From: Arsukibacterium sp. UBA5043
Lineage (GTDB): Bacteria > Pseudomonadota > Gammaproteobacteria > Enterobacterales > Alteromonadaceae
Assembly (NCBI GenBank): GCA_002415085.1
Contig: DIBV01000006.1
Location: 486,734 to 550,733 of the forward strand
Direction of reading: 5' to 3'
DNA: 64,000 nucleotides
Positions 1-8,638 of this stretch are shown in pieces. Below the pieces are notes generated by a model. It had not been told where the DNA came from. It searched no databases and saw only the letters and a program-made list of their open reading frames with translations. Position 1 is the first letter of the stretch. Each line of letters starts with the position of its first letter. A program made the translations under genes and the position numbers.

Positions 1-133
1 CCTGCGCCATTCCGGCCACAACGCAAGTAGCTCATATGCGGGAAAATATGGGGGCGGGTAGCGGAGCGATGCCGTCAGCGAGCGGCCGGCAGCGGATGCA
101 GCGCGACGTTGCTGCCTTATAAATGGAGACGCT
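1..133. other. Window edge, upstream region
   Basis: No gene start is visible here. A short open frame on the plus strand runs in from outside the window and stops at 59-61; it could be the C-terminus of a gene or chance. A purine-rich GGAGA lies just before the ATG at 134. Confidence 0.3.
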
Positions 134-730
134 ATGAGCGGCGGTGCAGGCTACCAGTTGCAGCAATTTATCCCCTTTAGCCATGATGTTTATCTGCGGC
201 TATTAGAGCGGATTGGTGAAACTTACTGGCCCTGGCATATTGCGACGCTGTTGCTGGGTGTATTAGTGCTGCTGCTGGCACTGCGACATCAAGCCCGAGC
301 CGGCAGTATGCTGCTGGCACCACTGTGGCTGGTTGTCGGCGTGGCGTTTTTTCTCCGCCACTATGCTGAGCTGAACTGGGCCGGTAACTATATTGGCTAT
401 GCTTTTATCGCCGAGGCGGTATTGCTGCTGGGTATTGCGCTAAGCGGTAAAGGCCTTGCTGAAACAGCAGCCGACAAACGGCCAGCGGTCATTATCGGTT
501 TGATATTAGCCTTAACCGGTCTGGTGGGCTGGCCTTTTATTGGCCTGTTAAGCGGCGACTCCTGGTATCAGGCAGCGGTGTTTGGCATTTATGCTGATCC
601 TACCGCTATCGCCACCCTGGGCCTGCTGCTGATACTGCTAAGAGGCTGGCTATTGTGGCTAAGCGCCATTATACCGCTGCTGTGGCTGGTGGTGTCAGGT
701 CTGACCTGGTGGGTGTTGCTTAACTCTTAG
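134..730 (+). CDS. DUF6064-like integral membrane protein
   Basis: A 198-residue protein made almost wholly of hydrophobic segments, about six predicted membrane spans. The N-terminal pattern (IPFS, then an aromatic WPWH just before the first span) and a later LNWAG stretch resemble the DUF6064 family as I recall it; that family has no known function. GGAGACGCT directly precedes the ATG. It is followed 130 bases on by another membrane protein gene in the same direction, so the two may be linked. Function is not assigned. Confidence 0.6.
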   Translation: MSGGAGYQLQQFIPFSHDVYLRLLERIGETYWPWHIATLLLGVLVLLLALRHQARAGSMLLAPLWLVVGVAFFLRHYAELNWAGNYIGYAFIAEAVLLLGIALSGKGLAETAADKRPAVIIGLILALTGLVGWPFIGLLSGDSWYQAAVFGIYADPTAIATLGLLLILLRGWLLWLSAIIPLLWLVVSGLTWWVLLNS

Positions 731-862
731 TTCTGGTTAAGTAGCATATCTGCCGGATCCAACACTTTTCCTTTAAATCTCAGCACTTCCTCATCTTTTG
801 CTCATGTATTTTCAGTCTGGTCAGGTCATGCTGCAGCTTTAGCAATCATCAGGAAATACGCG

Positions 863-1429
863 ATGCAAACATCTGCACCTAAAAAACCATTCTGGCAAAA
901 CCCGTGGCGTATAGCAGGCTGGGGGCTGATTATCTGCTTGTTGCTGCTACCGCTAATCGCTATGCAATTTACCGCACAAGTAAACTGGACCGGCTTCGAC
1001 TTTGTGGCCGCCGGAATCCTGCTTGCTGGCACCGGCTTATTAATTGAACTTGGCTATCGTTTTAACCGCAGTGGTGCCGGTCGCGCTGGTTGGGCAGTAG
1101 CCGTATTAACCTCGTTGCTGTTGATCTGGATAAACCTGGCAGTGGGCATAATTGGTAGCGAAGATAATCCGGCGAATCTGCTGTATCTGGCAGTGCTTGC
1201 GTCAGTGCCACTGGGCGGATTATTGGTGCGCTTTAAAGCTAAGGGTATGAGTTATGTGTTGCTATTTACTGCCGGTTTGCAAATCGCAGTAGAGGCAATA
1301 ATCCAGGTCGGTGGGCTGGGTGCTGCGCCGGTTATCAATGCCGCTTTTGCGCTGTTATGGTTATTGGCAGCCGGGTTATTACGAAATGCCGGCACAATAC
1401 TCGCCGCAAACGCGGCTTCTGATGCATAA
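863..1429 (+). CDS. Hypothetical integral membrane protein
   Basis: A 188-residue protein with a short cytoplasmic N-terminus rich in Lys and Pro, then about five to six hydrophobic segments. An NWTGFDF motif sits before the second span. AGGAA lies upstream of the ATG. I recognise the general appearance of small multi-span proteins common in proteobacteria but cannot name a function. It lies between a DUF6064-like gene and a winged-helix regulator, all on the plus strand. Confidence 0.6.
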   Translation: MQTSAPKKPFWQNPWRIAGWGLIICLLLLPLIAMQFTAQVNWTGFDFVAAGILLAGTGLLIELGYRFNRSGAGRAGWAVAVLTSLLLIWINLAVGIIGSEDNPANLLYLAVLASVPLGGLLVRFKAKGMSYVLLFTAGLQIAVEAIIQVGGLGAAPVINAAFALLWLLAAGLLRNAGTILAANAASDA

Positions 1430-1485
1430 TAACGCCATTGTAATGTAGCCCATCGGGCTGCATAAGCCGGGAGTAGTATTGTCTT

Positions 1486-2592
1486 ATGACGGCACAGCGT
1501 TATTATTTTGCCGATTTTGTGTTGGATCCGGCACAGCGCCAGTTGTTGTGTGGTAGCCAGCAACTGGAGCTGAATGCCCGTTATCTGGATGCGTTAGTAT
1601 TACTGGTGCAGGAAGCGGGCAAGCTAATCAGCAAACAGCGGTTTTTTGATGAAGTCTGGCAGGGCACGGTGGTAACTGACGAAGCACTTACCCAGTGTAT
1701 TCGCAATTTACGCCGTCAGTTGCAGGACAGCGCCTCCGCCCCCCGTTTTATCGAAACCGTACCCAAACATGGTTATCGCTTTATTGCCGCGGTAAGCTGC
1801 TCAAGCCCGGCTGCAGCAGTCGAACACCCCTCTGGGCAGCCGGGCCGGCGCCAGCTGCTTTGGCATTTAACCGGGCAGGGGGCATTAGGGGCTGCTGTAG
1901 CCGGGCTGATTGGCGGCGGGCTGTATGGGCTGGTTGGCGCAGCACAGGCGCTGGCAACCGGTAGCCAGGCGCTTTCGGTGTTGCTGGTGATGCTAACGGT
2001 TACCACGCTGATTGCAATACTGGCCGGGGCCGCGGTGTCATCCGGCCTGGCGTTGGCGAAAATGTGGCTGATCCGGCCATCGGGGCAGCAGCAAAAGCAG
2101 CTGCAGCTCAAAAAACTCGGCTATCTGTTACTTGGTGGTGGCGCCGCTGGCTTACTAATCGGTGCCTTTGTCAGCTTATTGCTGCAGGAAACCTTTTTGT
2201 TATTTCTGGGGCGCAGCCCGGCGCATATTACCGGTGCCACCGAGGGGTTAATAATTGGCCTGGCAGCAGGCATAAGTTACTGGTTACTGTTAACTGCGCG
2301 TCGCGCTGCCAGCCGGCAGCGTTTTAACTGTGTTGCTGTGTTTCAGGCCGCGGTGCCCGGTTTGCTGGCAGGTTTACTAATCAGCCTTGGCGGTGGAGTA
2401 TTGTTGGCAGGCAGTCTGGCGCAACTGGCGACAGAATTTCCAAATGCAACCGCTGGTAGCTTGCTGGCGCTGGATGCTTTCAGTCCGGCACAAGGCTTCA
2501 GTATCGCAGGCGTAATCAGCGCCATGCTGGAAGCCGGCTTATTTACTACCGGCCTGACTTTGGGATTAACCTCCCGATTGCAGCGGGTATAG
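1486..2592 (+). CDS. CadC-like winged-helix regulator with membrane domain
   Basis: A 368-residue protein. Residues 1-105 form an OmpR/PhoB-type winged-helix DNA-binding domain without a receiver: it opens with YYFADFVLDPAQRQL and ends with the typical FIETVPKHGYRF. The rest is not the usual periplasmic sensor or TPR region. Instead it holds about seven Gly/Ala/Leu-rich hydrophobic segments, so this is a membrane-integral regulator of the ToxR/CadC layout with a multi-span C-terminus. It probably binds DNA from the membrane. Candidate targets are the two membrane protein genes just upstream; that link is only inferred from position. Confidence 0.75.
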   Translation: MTAQRYYFADFVLDPAQRQLLCGSQQLELNARYLDALVLLVQEAGKLISKQRFFDEVWQGTVVTDEALTQCIRNLRRQLQDSASAPRFIETVPKHGYRFIAAVSCSSPAAAVEHPSGQPGRRQLLWHLTGQGALGAAVAGLIGGGLYGLVGAAQALATGSQALSVLLVMLTVTTLIAILAGAAVSSGLALAKMWLIRPSGQQQKQLQLKKLGYLLLGGGAAGLLIGAFVSLLLQETFLLFLGRSPAHITGATEGLIIGLAAGISYWLLLTARRAASRQRFNCVAVFQAAVPGLLAGLLISLGGGVLLAGSLAQLATEFPNATAGSLLALDAFSPAQGFSIAGVISAMLEAGLFTTGLTLGLTSRLQRV

Positions 2593-2609
2593 CCAGCGCG
2601 CCTGCCGTT

Positions 2610-3068
2610 TTAATTGGCAAGCTCATCTGCCAGCTCCTGCACCAGCGGGTTCATAAGTTGGTACACCCAGACTGTCTCACCATTTTGCAGGATTACTTCT
2701 ACCCGCTCATAACGCACACCCAGCCGCTCATAGCGGTCCAGCGCCCTAAGCTCGGTGCCGCTTACGGTAATAACGAGGCCTTCAGTAACTTCGCCGGGGG
2801 CAGGCGTTATATCCAGCGCTTCTTGCTGATAGCCGGGCAGGGCTGCCGGCACGCCTTTGCCGGCGCGGCCCATCACCAGAGCGCGCACCCAGGGTTTTTT
2901 CAGGGTACCGTAAACAAACACCGAATAGCTGGCGTTGTCGTCTATTTCAGGTAGCTCAACGGTTGGCTGGTAACCAAAGGGGCTGACAAAGGTCAGCCAC
3001 AGGTAACCGACCACCACAATAAGCAATGCTGACAGCGTAAGCAGGACGGGGCGGATCAATTTTGTCAT
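2610..3068 (-). CDS. Membrane-anchored gamma-glutamylcyclotransferase-like protein
   Basis: About 152 residues from the preferred start. An N-terminal hydrophobic segment (ALLIVVVGYLWLTFV) is followed by a GGCT/AIG2-like domain with the hallmark VYGTL near its start and a DRYERLGVRYERVEV segment near its end. Family members release 5-oxoproline from gamma-glutamyl peptides, or cleave gamma-glutamyl-amine bonds. The membrane anchor is less usual and would place the domain in the periplasm. A longer frame starts at 3116, but the ATG at 3068 has a CAGGG ribosome site at good spacing. It ends 17 bases from the convergent regulator gene. Confidence 0.7.
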   Translation of the reverse strand: MTKLIRPVLLTLSALLIVVVGYLWLTFVSPFGYQPTVELPEIDDNASYSVFVYGTLKKPWVRALVMGRAGKGVPAALPGYQQEALDITPAPGEVTEGLVITVSGTELRALDRYERLGVRYERVEVILQNGETVWVYQLMNPLVQELADELAN

Positions 3069-3347
3069 GATAAAACCCTGCCAGATAATTTTGCCGAATA
3101 CAACACTCTTGCTCACTCGCCAGGGCCACTATGCAAGGCTTCTTTTCTTGCACCCAATGACATGCATGCAGAGGGCCGGGTATGCCTCGCAAAAAAATCA
3201 ATAAAGTGTCAGCTAAATTTACATAATCTAATGCTTGTTAGTGCGGCCAATTACAAGATTATGAATTATATAGTGATATTTTCATGGCTCATTTATTGCT
3301 TGAAAGCGCAAACCGAATTGTCGGCTATAACCTATAGGTATTTTTGA

Positions 3348-3965
3348 ATGAAGCAGTTAGCAGTAAAATTTCTGGTAGTAACCTCTTTGTTATTTGTTAG
3401 TACGAACCTTTGGGCGAGCATTATTACGTTTAATGACCGTGTATTGTTTGAACAGTTTGTAGCCGAATTTGTTATTGACGACTTAGAAGGATTAAGCCAG
3501 GGCACTACCGGCCGCGTGCGGCCTGACTTCAGCTGGACAATGAGTGACTACGGCTGTCCAAACAGCAGCGGTTGTAACGGTTATGGCGCAGGCAATCCAT
3601 TTGTTAGCGGCGGAAACGACTGGTTATGGCTTTACAATAGTGGCAATTTCAATTTTAACTTTGGTATCAGTGCTTTTGGTTTCGACTATGCTGATCCGTA
3701 TTTTGCCAGTGCCAGCAACGTCGGTCTTCAGGGTTTTGAAAGTGGCCTAAATGCCAATGGTTCATTTTTTGGTATTGCCACAACTGATGGTTCGTTGTTA
3801 ACGACTATTAGCTACCAGCAATTTTCAATCTTTCAGGGTATTGATAATGTAACGTTCTCGACCACTGCAAATAACGCGCTGCAGGTATCAGCTCCTGCTA
3901 CGTTTTCGCTATTTATGTTAGCGCTAGCCGGTATCGCATTTAGCTCTCGTAAAAGACAAAAATAA
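3348..3965 (+). CDS. PEP-CTERM-like secreted protein
   Basis: A 205-residue protein with a signal peptide (cleavage likely after NLWA, about residue 23). The middle is rich in Gly, Asn, Ser and Phe and looks like a beta-rich extracellular domain. The C-terminus has a sorting-tail layout: a short SAPAT motif, a single hydrophobic span (FSLFMLALAGIAF) and a basic SSRKRQK end. The canonical tripeptide Pro-Glu-Pro is replaced by Ser-Ala-Pro, so this is a divergent PEP-CTERM signal of the kind handled by an exosortase. No exosortase gene is in the window. The long upstream region (3200-3347) is AT-rich and probably carries its promoter. Confidence 0.7.
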   Translation: MKQLAVKFLVVTSLLFVSTNLWASIITFNDRVLFEQFVAEFVIDDLEGLSQGTTGRVRPDFSWTMSDYGCPNSSGCNGYGAGNPFVSGGNDWLWLYNSGNFNFNFGISAFGFDYADPYFASASNVGLQGFESGLNANGSFFGIATTDGSLLTTISYQQFSIFQGIDNVTFSTTANNALQVSAPATFSLFMLALAGIAFSSRKRQK

Positions 3966-3982
3966 TTTTCTACCAGCTGCCG

Positions 3983-4025
3983 GGGCGTTTATTGGGCAAG
4001 CGTTAGCTTGGCTTTAACAACGCCC
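3983..4025. other. Imperfect dyad after the PEP-CTERM gene
   Basis: GGGCGTT (3983-3989) pairs with AACGCCC (4019-4025), and inside it CAAGC/GCTTG form a second stem around GTTA. There is no T-run, so it is not a standard intrinsic terminator. It may still end transcription or mark a recombination relic. Confidence 0.4.
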
Positions 4026-4068
4026 TAGTGGCAACCAACATTCTATTATCTGCACACATGCAAATTGG
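4003..4068 (-). pseudogene. Possible relic of an rraA 3' end
   Basis: On the minus strand this stretch reads into a short peptide containing CADNRMLVATR and then a stop. The intact rraA product at 26 kb ends [15 protein letters not shown], so the two share an ADN-x-(x)-LVAT-basic core. A clearer copy of the same tail is at 24480. No more of the gene is visible. The match is short and one residue is missing, so chance cannot be excluded. Confidence 0.35.
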
Positions 4069-4208
4069 TCCTCAGTAAAATCTCCCCGCGAAAGAAATAG
4101 GCACGATAATAGCAACTGGTTCGCCCTTCGATTATGCTGTTATTTGTCGACCAATAGAAAACGCCTGACCAAGGCAGCCCAAAGAAGTAACCCTAATAAG
4201 GATCGAAC

Positions 4209-4424
4209 ATGAAAGCTGAACGAGATATCGAAAAAACCTATCCCAACAACGAATTTGTAGAAAAGCTGCGGCGTTTAGCGGATGCCATTGAAAAGGGTGA
4301 AAAGTTCGAGATCCAGATAGCAGGCGAGCGTGTTTATGTGCCGGTACGCGCCGTGTTTAGTATTGAACATGAGCGCGACGGTGATAGTGAGGAAATTGAG
4401 TTTCAGATTAAGTGGACTAACTAA
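4209..4424 (+). CDS. Amphi-Trp domain-containing protein
   Basis: A 71-residue acidic cytoplasmic protein. The pattern EFVEKLRRLADAIEKGEKFEIQIAG followed by a beta-rich acidic half ending in a Trp (FQIKWTN) fits the small amphi-Trp domain family, whose function is unknown. AAGGATCGAAC precedes the ATG. It sits 31 bases upstream of the ABC transporter operon and could be co-transcribed. Confidence 0.65.
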   Translation: MKAERDIEKTYPNNEFVEKLRRLADAIEKGEKFEIQIAGERVYVPVRAVFSIEHERDGDSEEIEFQIKWTN

Positions 4425-4455
4425 GTAGTTGTAGTAGGTACAACAAGGATTTGCA

Positions 4456-5112
4456 GTGATAAGCGTGACCGATTTATGCTTCCGTCGACAAGATGGCGAT
4501 CAAGTTCACACTTTGTTTGATGGCTTTAGTTTTAACATCGCAGCGCAAGAGCAAGTTGCCTTGCTTGGCGACAGTGGCTCGGGTAAGACGACCTTACTGC
4601 ATTTATTAGCTGGCCAGCTCAGCCCGGATAGTGGTCAAATTGAGGTCAATGGCGAGCTTATTTCTGCTTACAACGAGCAACAGCTCGCCCATTATCGCCG
4701 TAAAATAGGGCTTATTTTTCAGCATTATCAATTGCTTGAATGTCTCAGTGTTAAACAAAACATTTTATTTCAATATAAGCTTAACTTCCCCCGGCAAACC
4801 CCTGCAGAGCTGGACACACTGGTTGAACAACTTGGGTTAAGCAACAAGCTAAATAAATTACCCAGCCAACTTTCAGGGGGCGAGCAACAACGCGTTGGTA
4901 TTGCCAGAGCGTTGCTTAATCAACCAAAACTGATTTTAGCCGATGAACCCACCGGCAATCTTGATCAGGCCCGCTCGCACCAGGTCGTCGAAATGCTGAC
5001 AACTTTGTGTAAAGAACGCCAAATTAACCTGGTTATGGTGACGCACTCACAACAGTTAACCCGCTATTTTGATAGCGTAAAAGTGTTGGCTAACGGCCAG
5101 TTTAATGACTGA
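4456..5112 (+). CDS. ABC transporter ATP-binding protein (LolD/MacB type)
   Basis: A 218-residue nucleotide-binding subunit. Visible motifs are Walker A GDSGSGKT (about residues 38-45), Q-loop FQHYQLL, signature LSGGEQQR, Walker B LILADEPTGNLD and the H-loop VTHS. The ADEPTGNLD form is typical of the LolD/FtsE/MacB family that energises FtsX-like permeases, not substrate importers. The start is GTG with an AAGGA ribosome site. It overlaps the following permease gene by 8 bases, a sign of translational coupling. It provides the ATPase for the permease encoded next to it at the inner membrane. Confidence 0.9.
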   Translation: MISVTDLCFRRQDGDQVHTLFDGFSFNIAAQEQVALLGDSGSGKTTLLHLLAGQLSPDSGQIEVNGELISAYNEQQLAHYRRKIGLIFQHYQLLECLSVKQNILFQYKLNFPRQTPAELDTLVEQLGLSNKLNKLPSQLSGGEQQRVGIARALLNQPKLILADEPTGNLDQARSHQVVEMLTTLCKERQINLVMVTHSQQLTRYFDSVKVLANGQFND

Positions 5113-7519
5113 AATTAAGCTCATTTTAACCACGCATGTTGCCTATTTCCGACGTCATCTCTGGTTACTATTATTGTTTATCGTTGGCTTGAGTTTAGGC
5201 AGCGCATTACTTACCGCCATTGCCGGGCTTAACCAGGAAGCCAAAAATCGTCACCAGAAGTCTTCGGCGCTTACCGAGGCGGCAGTCAGTCATATTGCAA
5301 AACCGCCAATGGGCCAGCAATATATCGACGGTAAAGTATGGATAGCGCTGCGCCAGCAGGGCATCACTAACGCCCAACCGGTTTTACGCGGCAAGCTAAC
5401 CTTGGCTTCCGGCAAAACCCTGTTTCTGCAAGGCATAGATAGCCTGATTTGGCTGACCCAACAGGTACCGGTAAGCGCCCCTCAATCAGATAATAATAGC
5501 GATGCAGGTTTTGCTTTTGACTCCATCATGATAGACCGCAAAACGGGCGCCAGATTAGCGCTTAATGGCAACACGCTGCAGCTTGCCCATAGCCCGCATA
5601 CCCCTAAGTTTAGTCTGGTGGATGACATTGGCATCTGGTCGATTACCGATATTGCTTATGCGGATATGCTGCTTCAGGCTAACGGCCAAATCAGCTTTAT
5701 CGAATTCGTTGGCCTGACGCCCGGGCAAATCCCCAAAATCGAAACCATTCTGGCTTATGATGCAAGATTAGTTGCCGCTCAGGAGCAGGATTTTGATGCC
5801 TTATCTGAGGCTTTCTTTTTTAACCTCGCCGCACTGGCATTGCTTGGCTACATTGTGGCGGCTTTTTTAAGTTTTAACGCCATTAAGCTTGCTATTGCTG
5901 GTCGGAAAAAGCTCCTTACGCAGTTTACTATTTTAGGCTGTTCGCCCCAGGCCATTCGCATAGCTATCGTTATCGAGTTTACCTTAATGAGCTTTTTAAC
6001 GGCGCTACTGGGCAGCATGTTGGGGTTTGTTATTGCCAATGCCCTGGTGCTTGATATCAACCGTACCCTGGTGGGGCTTTATCAACTGGAACAAGCGCTT
6101 ACTATCAGCTGGCAATGGCAAACTCTGGCGCTGGGTTTTGTGGTCAATATCGCCACTATGGTACTAATGCTACTGACCCAAAATCTGTTAGCCCAAAATC
6201 TACTGACCCCAAAAAACAGTCTGCAAAATAACAGTCGCTTAGTCTTTTACTCAGTTTTAGCTGCTGTCATGGCGGCCATTGGCTACTTTTATTTCAATGC
6301 TCAATCGGAATTCGAGGCACTGTTACTTTGTTTCTTTATTATCTTGCTGTTTGTGCTGATCACACCAACATGTCTGCAACGCTTACTTAGCTGCAACAAC
6401 CCGTTCGGGGATCCGCTGTGGCAATGGTTGTATGCTGACAGTAAATTGCAGTTGCAAGAGTTGCGGATTGCCATAGTGGCCATTTTGGTAGCGCTTGGCA
6501 GTGCCATTGGCATGCAGATTATGGTTAAAAGCTTTAGTACCACCCTTAATGCTCATCTGGAACAACAATTAAGCGCAGACATATATATTCAGGTCGAACA
6601 GTATCAGCCGGATCTTCGGGCACGTCTGAAGGCAGATCCTGTCATCAAGCAGGTTGGCATCTATATGGCTGCCGATGGTTATGTAAATCAAATACCTGCA
6701 ACGCTTGCTAGTTTTGGTACAGGATATCAGGCTTTTTCCCACATTAATCTGACTTCTGGTGACGCGGTTAATGCCGGACACTTTGCCAACAATGGCTGTA
6801 TTGCTAACGAGCAAGCCCGCATCAAATATAAGCACCAGGTAGGTGACATAGTGGCGTTTCACCAAAACCAGCATACCTTTGAATGTCGGATCTCGGCTTT
6901 TGCCTACGATTATGGTAACACGGCTTTAAGCCTTATTACCGAGGAACAAACACTGCGAGCGAGCCCATTGCACTGGCAAGTGTATGGTTTGTCGGTCACG
7001 TTAAATGAGCAGATCACAGTAGCGCAACTGACCGAGCGACTGATTAACGATTACCAGATTGATAGCAGCTATATCACTGAGAACAAACGCTTTAAAGAAA
7101 TCGCCAACAGGCTATTTAACGACACGTTTAAGGTCACAAAAGTATTGAATGGCTTTATTCTCGCCATTGCCTTAGTCAGCCTCTGTATCAGCCTGCTGAG
7201 CTTAAGTGCCCAGCATGCAAAGCAACTGGCCGCTTTAAATAATTTAGGGGTCGATGCCACTCAGTTGCAAAAACTAAAGTTGGTGCAAACAACCCTGTTA
7301 GTGGGTTTTACCTGCCTGTTCGCCTTGCCATTAGGCTTCGCCCTTGGGTTTGCGTTACTAAAATTTGTGATGCCTATCGCATTTGGCTGGACTATCCATT
7401 TGCATGCAGACCTGCCAGCGCTGTTAAGTACCTGTGTGTTATTGCTGGTCGCTGCTATGGTATGCGCCTATCTGCCCGTTAAGCAACTTACCGCCAGTTT
7501 GCATCCAAAAAGGCATTAA
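5105..7519 (+). CDS. FtsX-like ABC permease, duplicated-domain type
   Basis: An 804-residue membrane protein with the long form of the FtsX/MacB-like permease: a first span near residues 18-40, a large periplasmic domain, three spans around residues 240-350, two more in the middle, a second periplasmic domain (about 470-660) and three C-terminal spans. This double layout is that of the YbbP/AttF-G group. Together with the ATPase and the AttH-like protein encoded downstream it forms a three-gene export or lipid-handling system. The substrate is unknown. Only 3 bases separate it from the next gene. Confidence 0.85.
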   Translation: MTEIKLILTTHVAYFRRHLWLLLLFIVGLSLGSALLTAIAGLNQEAKNRHQKSSALTEAAVSHIAKPPMGQQYIDGKVWIALRQQGITNAQPVLRGKLTLASGKTLFLQGIDSLIWLTQQVPVSAPQSDNNSDAGFAFDSIMIDRKTGARLALNGNTLQLAHSPHTPKFSLVDDIGIWSITDIAYADMLLQANGQISFIEFVGLTPGQIPKIETILAYDARLVAAQEQDFDALSEAFFFNLAALALLGYIVAAFLSFNAIKLAIAGRKKLLTQFTILGCSPQAIRIAIVIEFTLMSFLTALLGSMLGFVIANALVLDINRTLVGLYQLEQALTISWQWQTLALGFVVNIATMVLMLLTQNLLAQNLLTPKNSLQNNSRLVFYSVLAAVMAAIGYFYFNAQSEFEALLLCFFIILLFVLITPTCLQRLLSCNNPFGDPLWQWLYADSKLQLQELRIAIVAILVALGSAIGMQIMVKSFSTTLNAHLEQQLSADIYIQVEQYQPDLRARLKADPVIKQVGIYMAADGYVNQIPATLASFGTGYQAFSHINLTSGDAVNAGHFANNGCIANEQARIKYKHQVGDIVAFHQNQHTFECRISAFAYDYGNTALSLITEEQTLRASPLHWQVYGLSVTLNEQITVAQLTERLINDYQIDSSYITENKRFKEIANRLFNDTFKVTKVLNGFILAIALVSLCISLLSLSAQHAKQLAALNNLGVDATQLQKLKLVQTTLLVGFTCLFALPLGFALGFALLKFVMPIAFGWTIHLHADLPALLSTCVLLLVAAMVCAYLPVKQLTASLHPKRH

Positions 7520-7522
7520 CCG

Positions 7523-8584
7523 ATGATTAAATACGCTTTTCTGATCGTCTTCATGTTACTTTTAACGGTATTGCTGTTGGGCTATGAACCTGCAGCAACG
7601 TCAAAAAGCTCGCAAGCATTGCAAACAGTAAGTGGTGAGCCGGTCGACAAAAAAACGGGGCTGGTTTTTCCGCAAGATCATGGCCCTCACCCCGAGCAAG
7701 GCATTGAATGGTGGTATATCACCGCGAACCTCACTGCAGACACTGGTGAAACATTCGGTGTGCAGTGGACGTTATTCAGAACACAGCTGCCTTTACCTTT
7801 TGCATCAGCCTGGTGGGACAACCAGCTTTATTTTGCCCATTTTGCGCTGCAACAGCAGCAAACCCATATAGCGTTTGAACGCTTTGCCCGCAGAGGACAA
7901 GCCGCGATTTCAGCAGGCCCGTTCTCAGCGCAGTTAGATGATTGGTCGTTAAAAAGCACACAGCAAGACTTTTTACCGCTACAACTGCAAGCTGAGCAGG
8001 ACGGCTATGCAATTGATCTGTCGCTCGGTAATAGCCCACTTACTTTGCATGGTGAAAATGGCTATAGCCAGAAAACAGCGAGCGGCCATGCGTCTTATTA
8101 TTTCAGCTATCCGTTTTTAGAAACCAGCGGCACGGTTACGTTTAATGGCAAACAATACAAGGTGTCGGGTAATGCGTGGTATGACAGAGAATGGTCGGCA
8201 AGTTTACTGGATAAAAGTCAACTCGGCTGGGATTGGTTTAGCCTGGTTAGTGAACAGCACCCCAAACAAGGCTTAATGTTATTTTGTATCCGCGATGCAA
8301 AGCAACATTATGACTACTGCAGTGGTACCCGGATTGCCGCAAATGGCGAGGCAACTCAAATCTCCCGGCAAGAGATCAATGTAATCGTTTTAGACCATAT
8401 CACGATCGATGGCACAGAATATCCAAGTCAATGGAAAATTGAACTGGCTGACGCAACACCTATTCTGATTGAAACCATCACCAAAGATTCTTTAAATAGG
8501 CTGTCGACCCAATATTGGGAAGGTCGGGTAAAAGCAACCAACGGATTTAACGGTACGGGCTATGCGGAATTAGCCGGCTATTAG
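7523..8584 (+). CDS. AttH/CrtC-like lipocalin family protein
   Basis: A 353-residue protein with an N-terminal signal or anchor segment (residues 4-20). The region from about residue 50 on has the hallmarks of the AttH/carotenoid 1,2-hydratase-like family: FPQDHGPHPEQGIEWWYITANL, then a GNAWYDREWS segment and a late YWEGRV motif. Known structures in this family are two lipocalin-like barrels that bind hydrophobic ligands; CrtC itself hydrates carotenoids. Association with an ABC ATPase and a double FtsX permease matches the att-type operons described in Agrobacterium. It probably acts in the periplasm on a lipid-like molecule carried by the transporter. Confidence 0.8.
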   Translation: MIKYAFLIVFMLLLTVLLLGYEPAATSKSSQALQTVSGEPVDKKTGLVFPQDHGPHPEQGIEWWYITANLTADTGETFGVQWTLFRTQLPLPFASAWWDNQLYFAHFALQQQQTHIAFERFARRGQAAISAGPFSAQLDDWSLKSTQQDFLPLQLQAEQDGYAIDLSLGNSPLTLHGENGYSQKTASGHASYYFSYPFLETSGTVTFNGKQYKVSGNAWYDREWSASLLDKSQLGWDWFSLVSEQHPKQGLMLFCIRDAKQHYDYCSGTRIAANGEATQISRQEINVIVLDHITIDGTEYPSQWKIELADATPILIETITKDSLNRLSTQYWEGRVKATNGFNGTGYAELAGY

Positions 8585-8638
8585 CCGTGTTTGCAATATT
8601 CTTCCGGTTCAGCTGTTAGTATTACGCCAACGCTTTCA

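Noticed and set aside
3983-4200. Integron attC site near the amphi-Trp gene
   Set aside because: The dyad lacks the RYYYAAC/GTTRRRY boxes and no integrase is near; small accessory genes nearby do not share a repeated attC.
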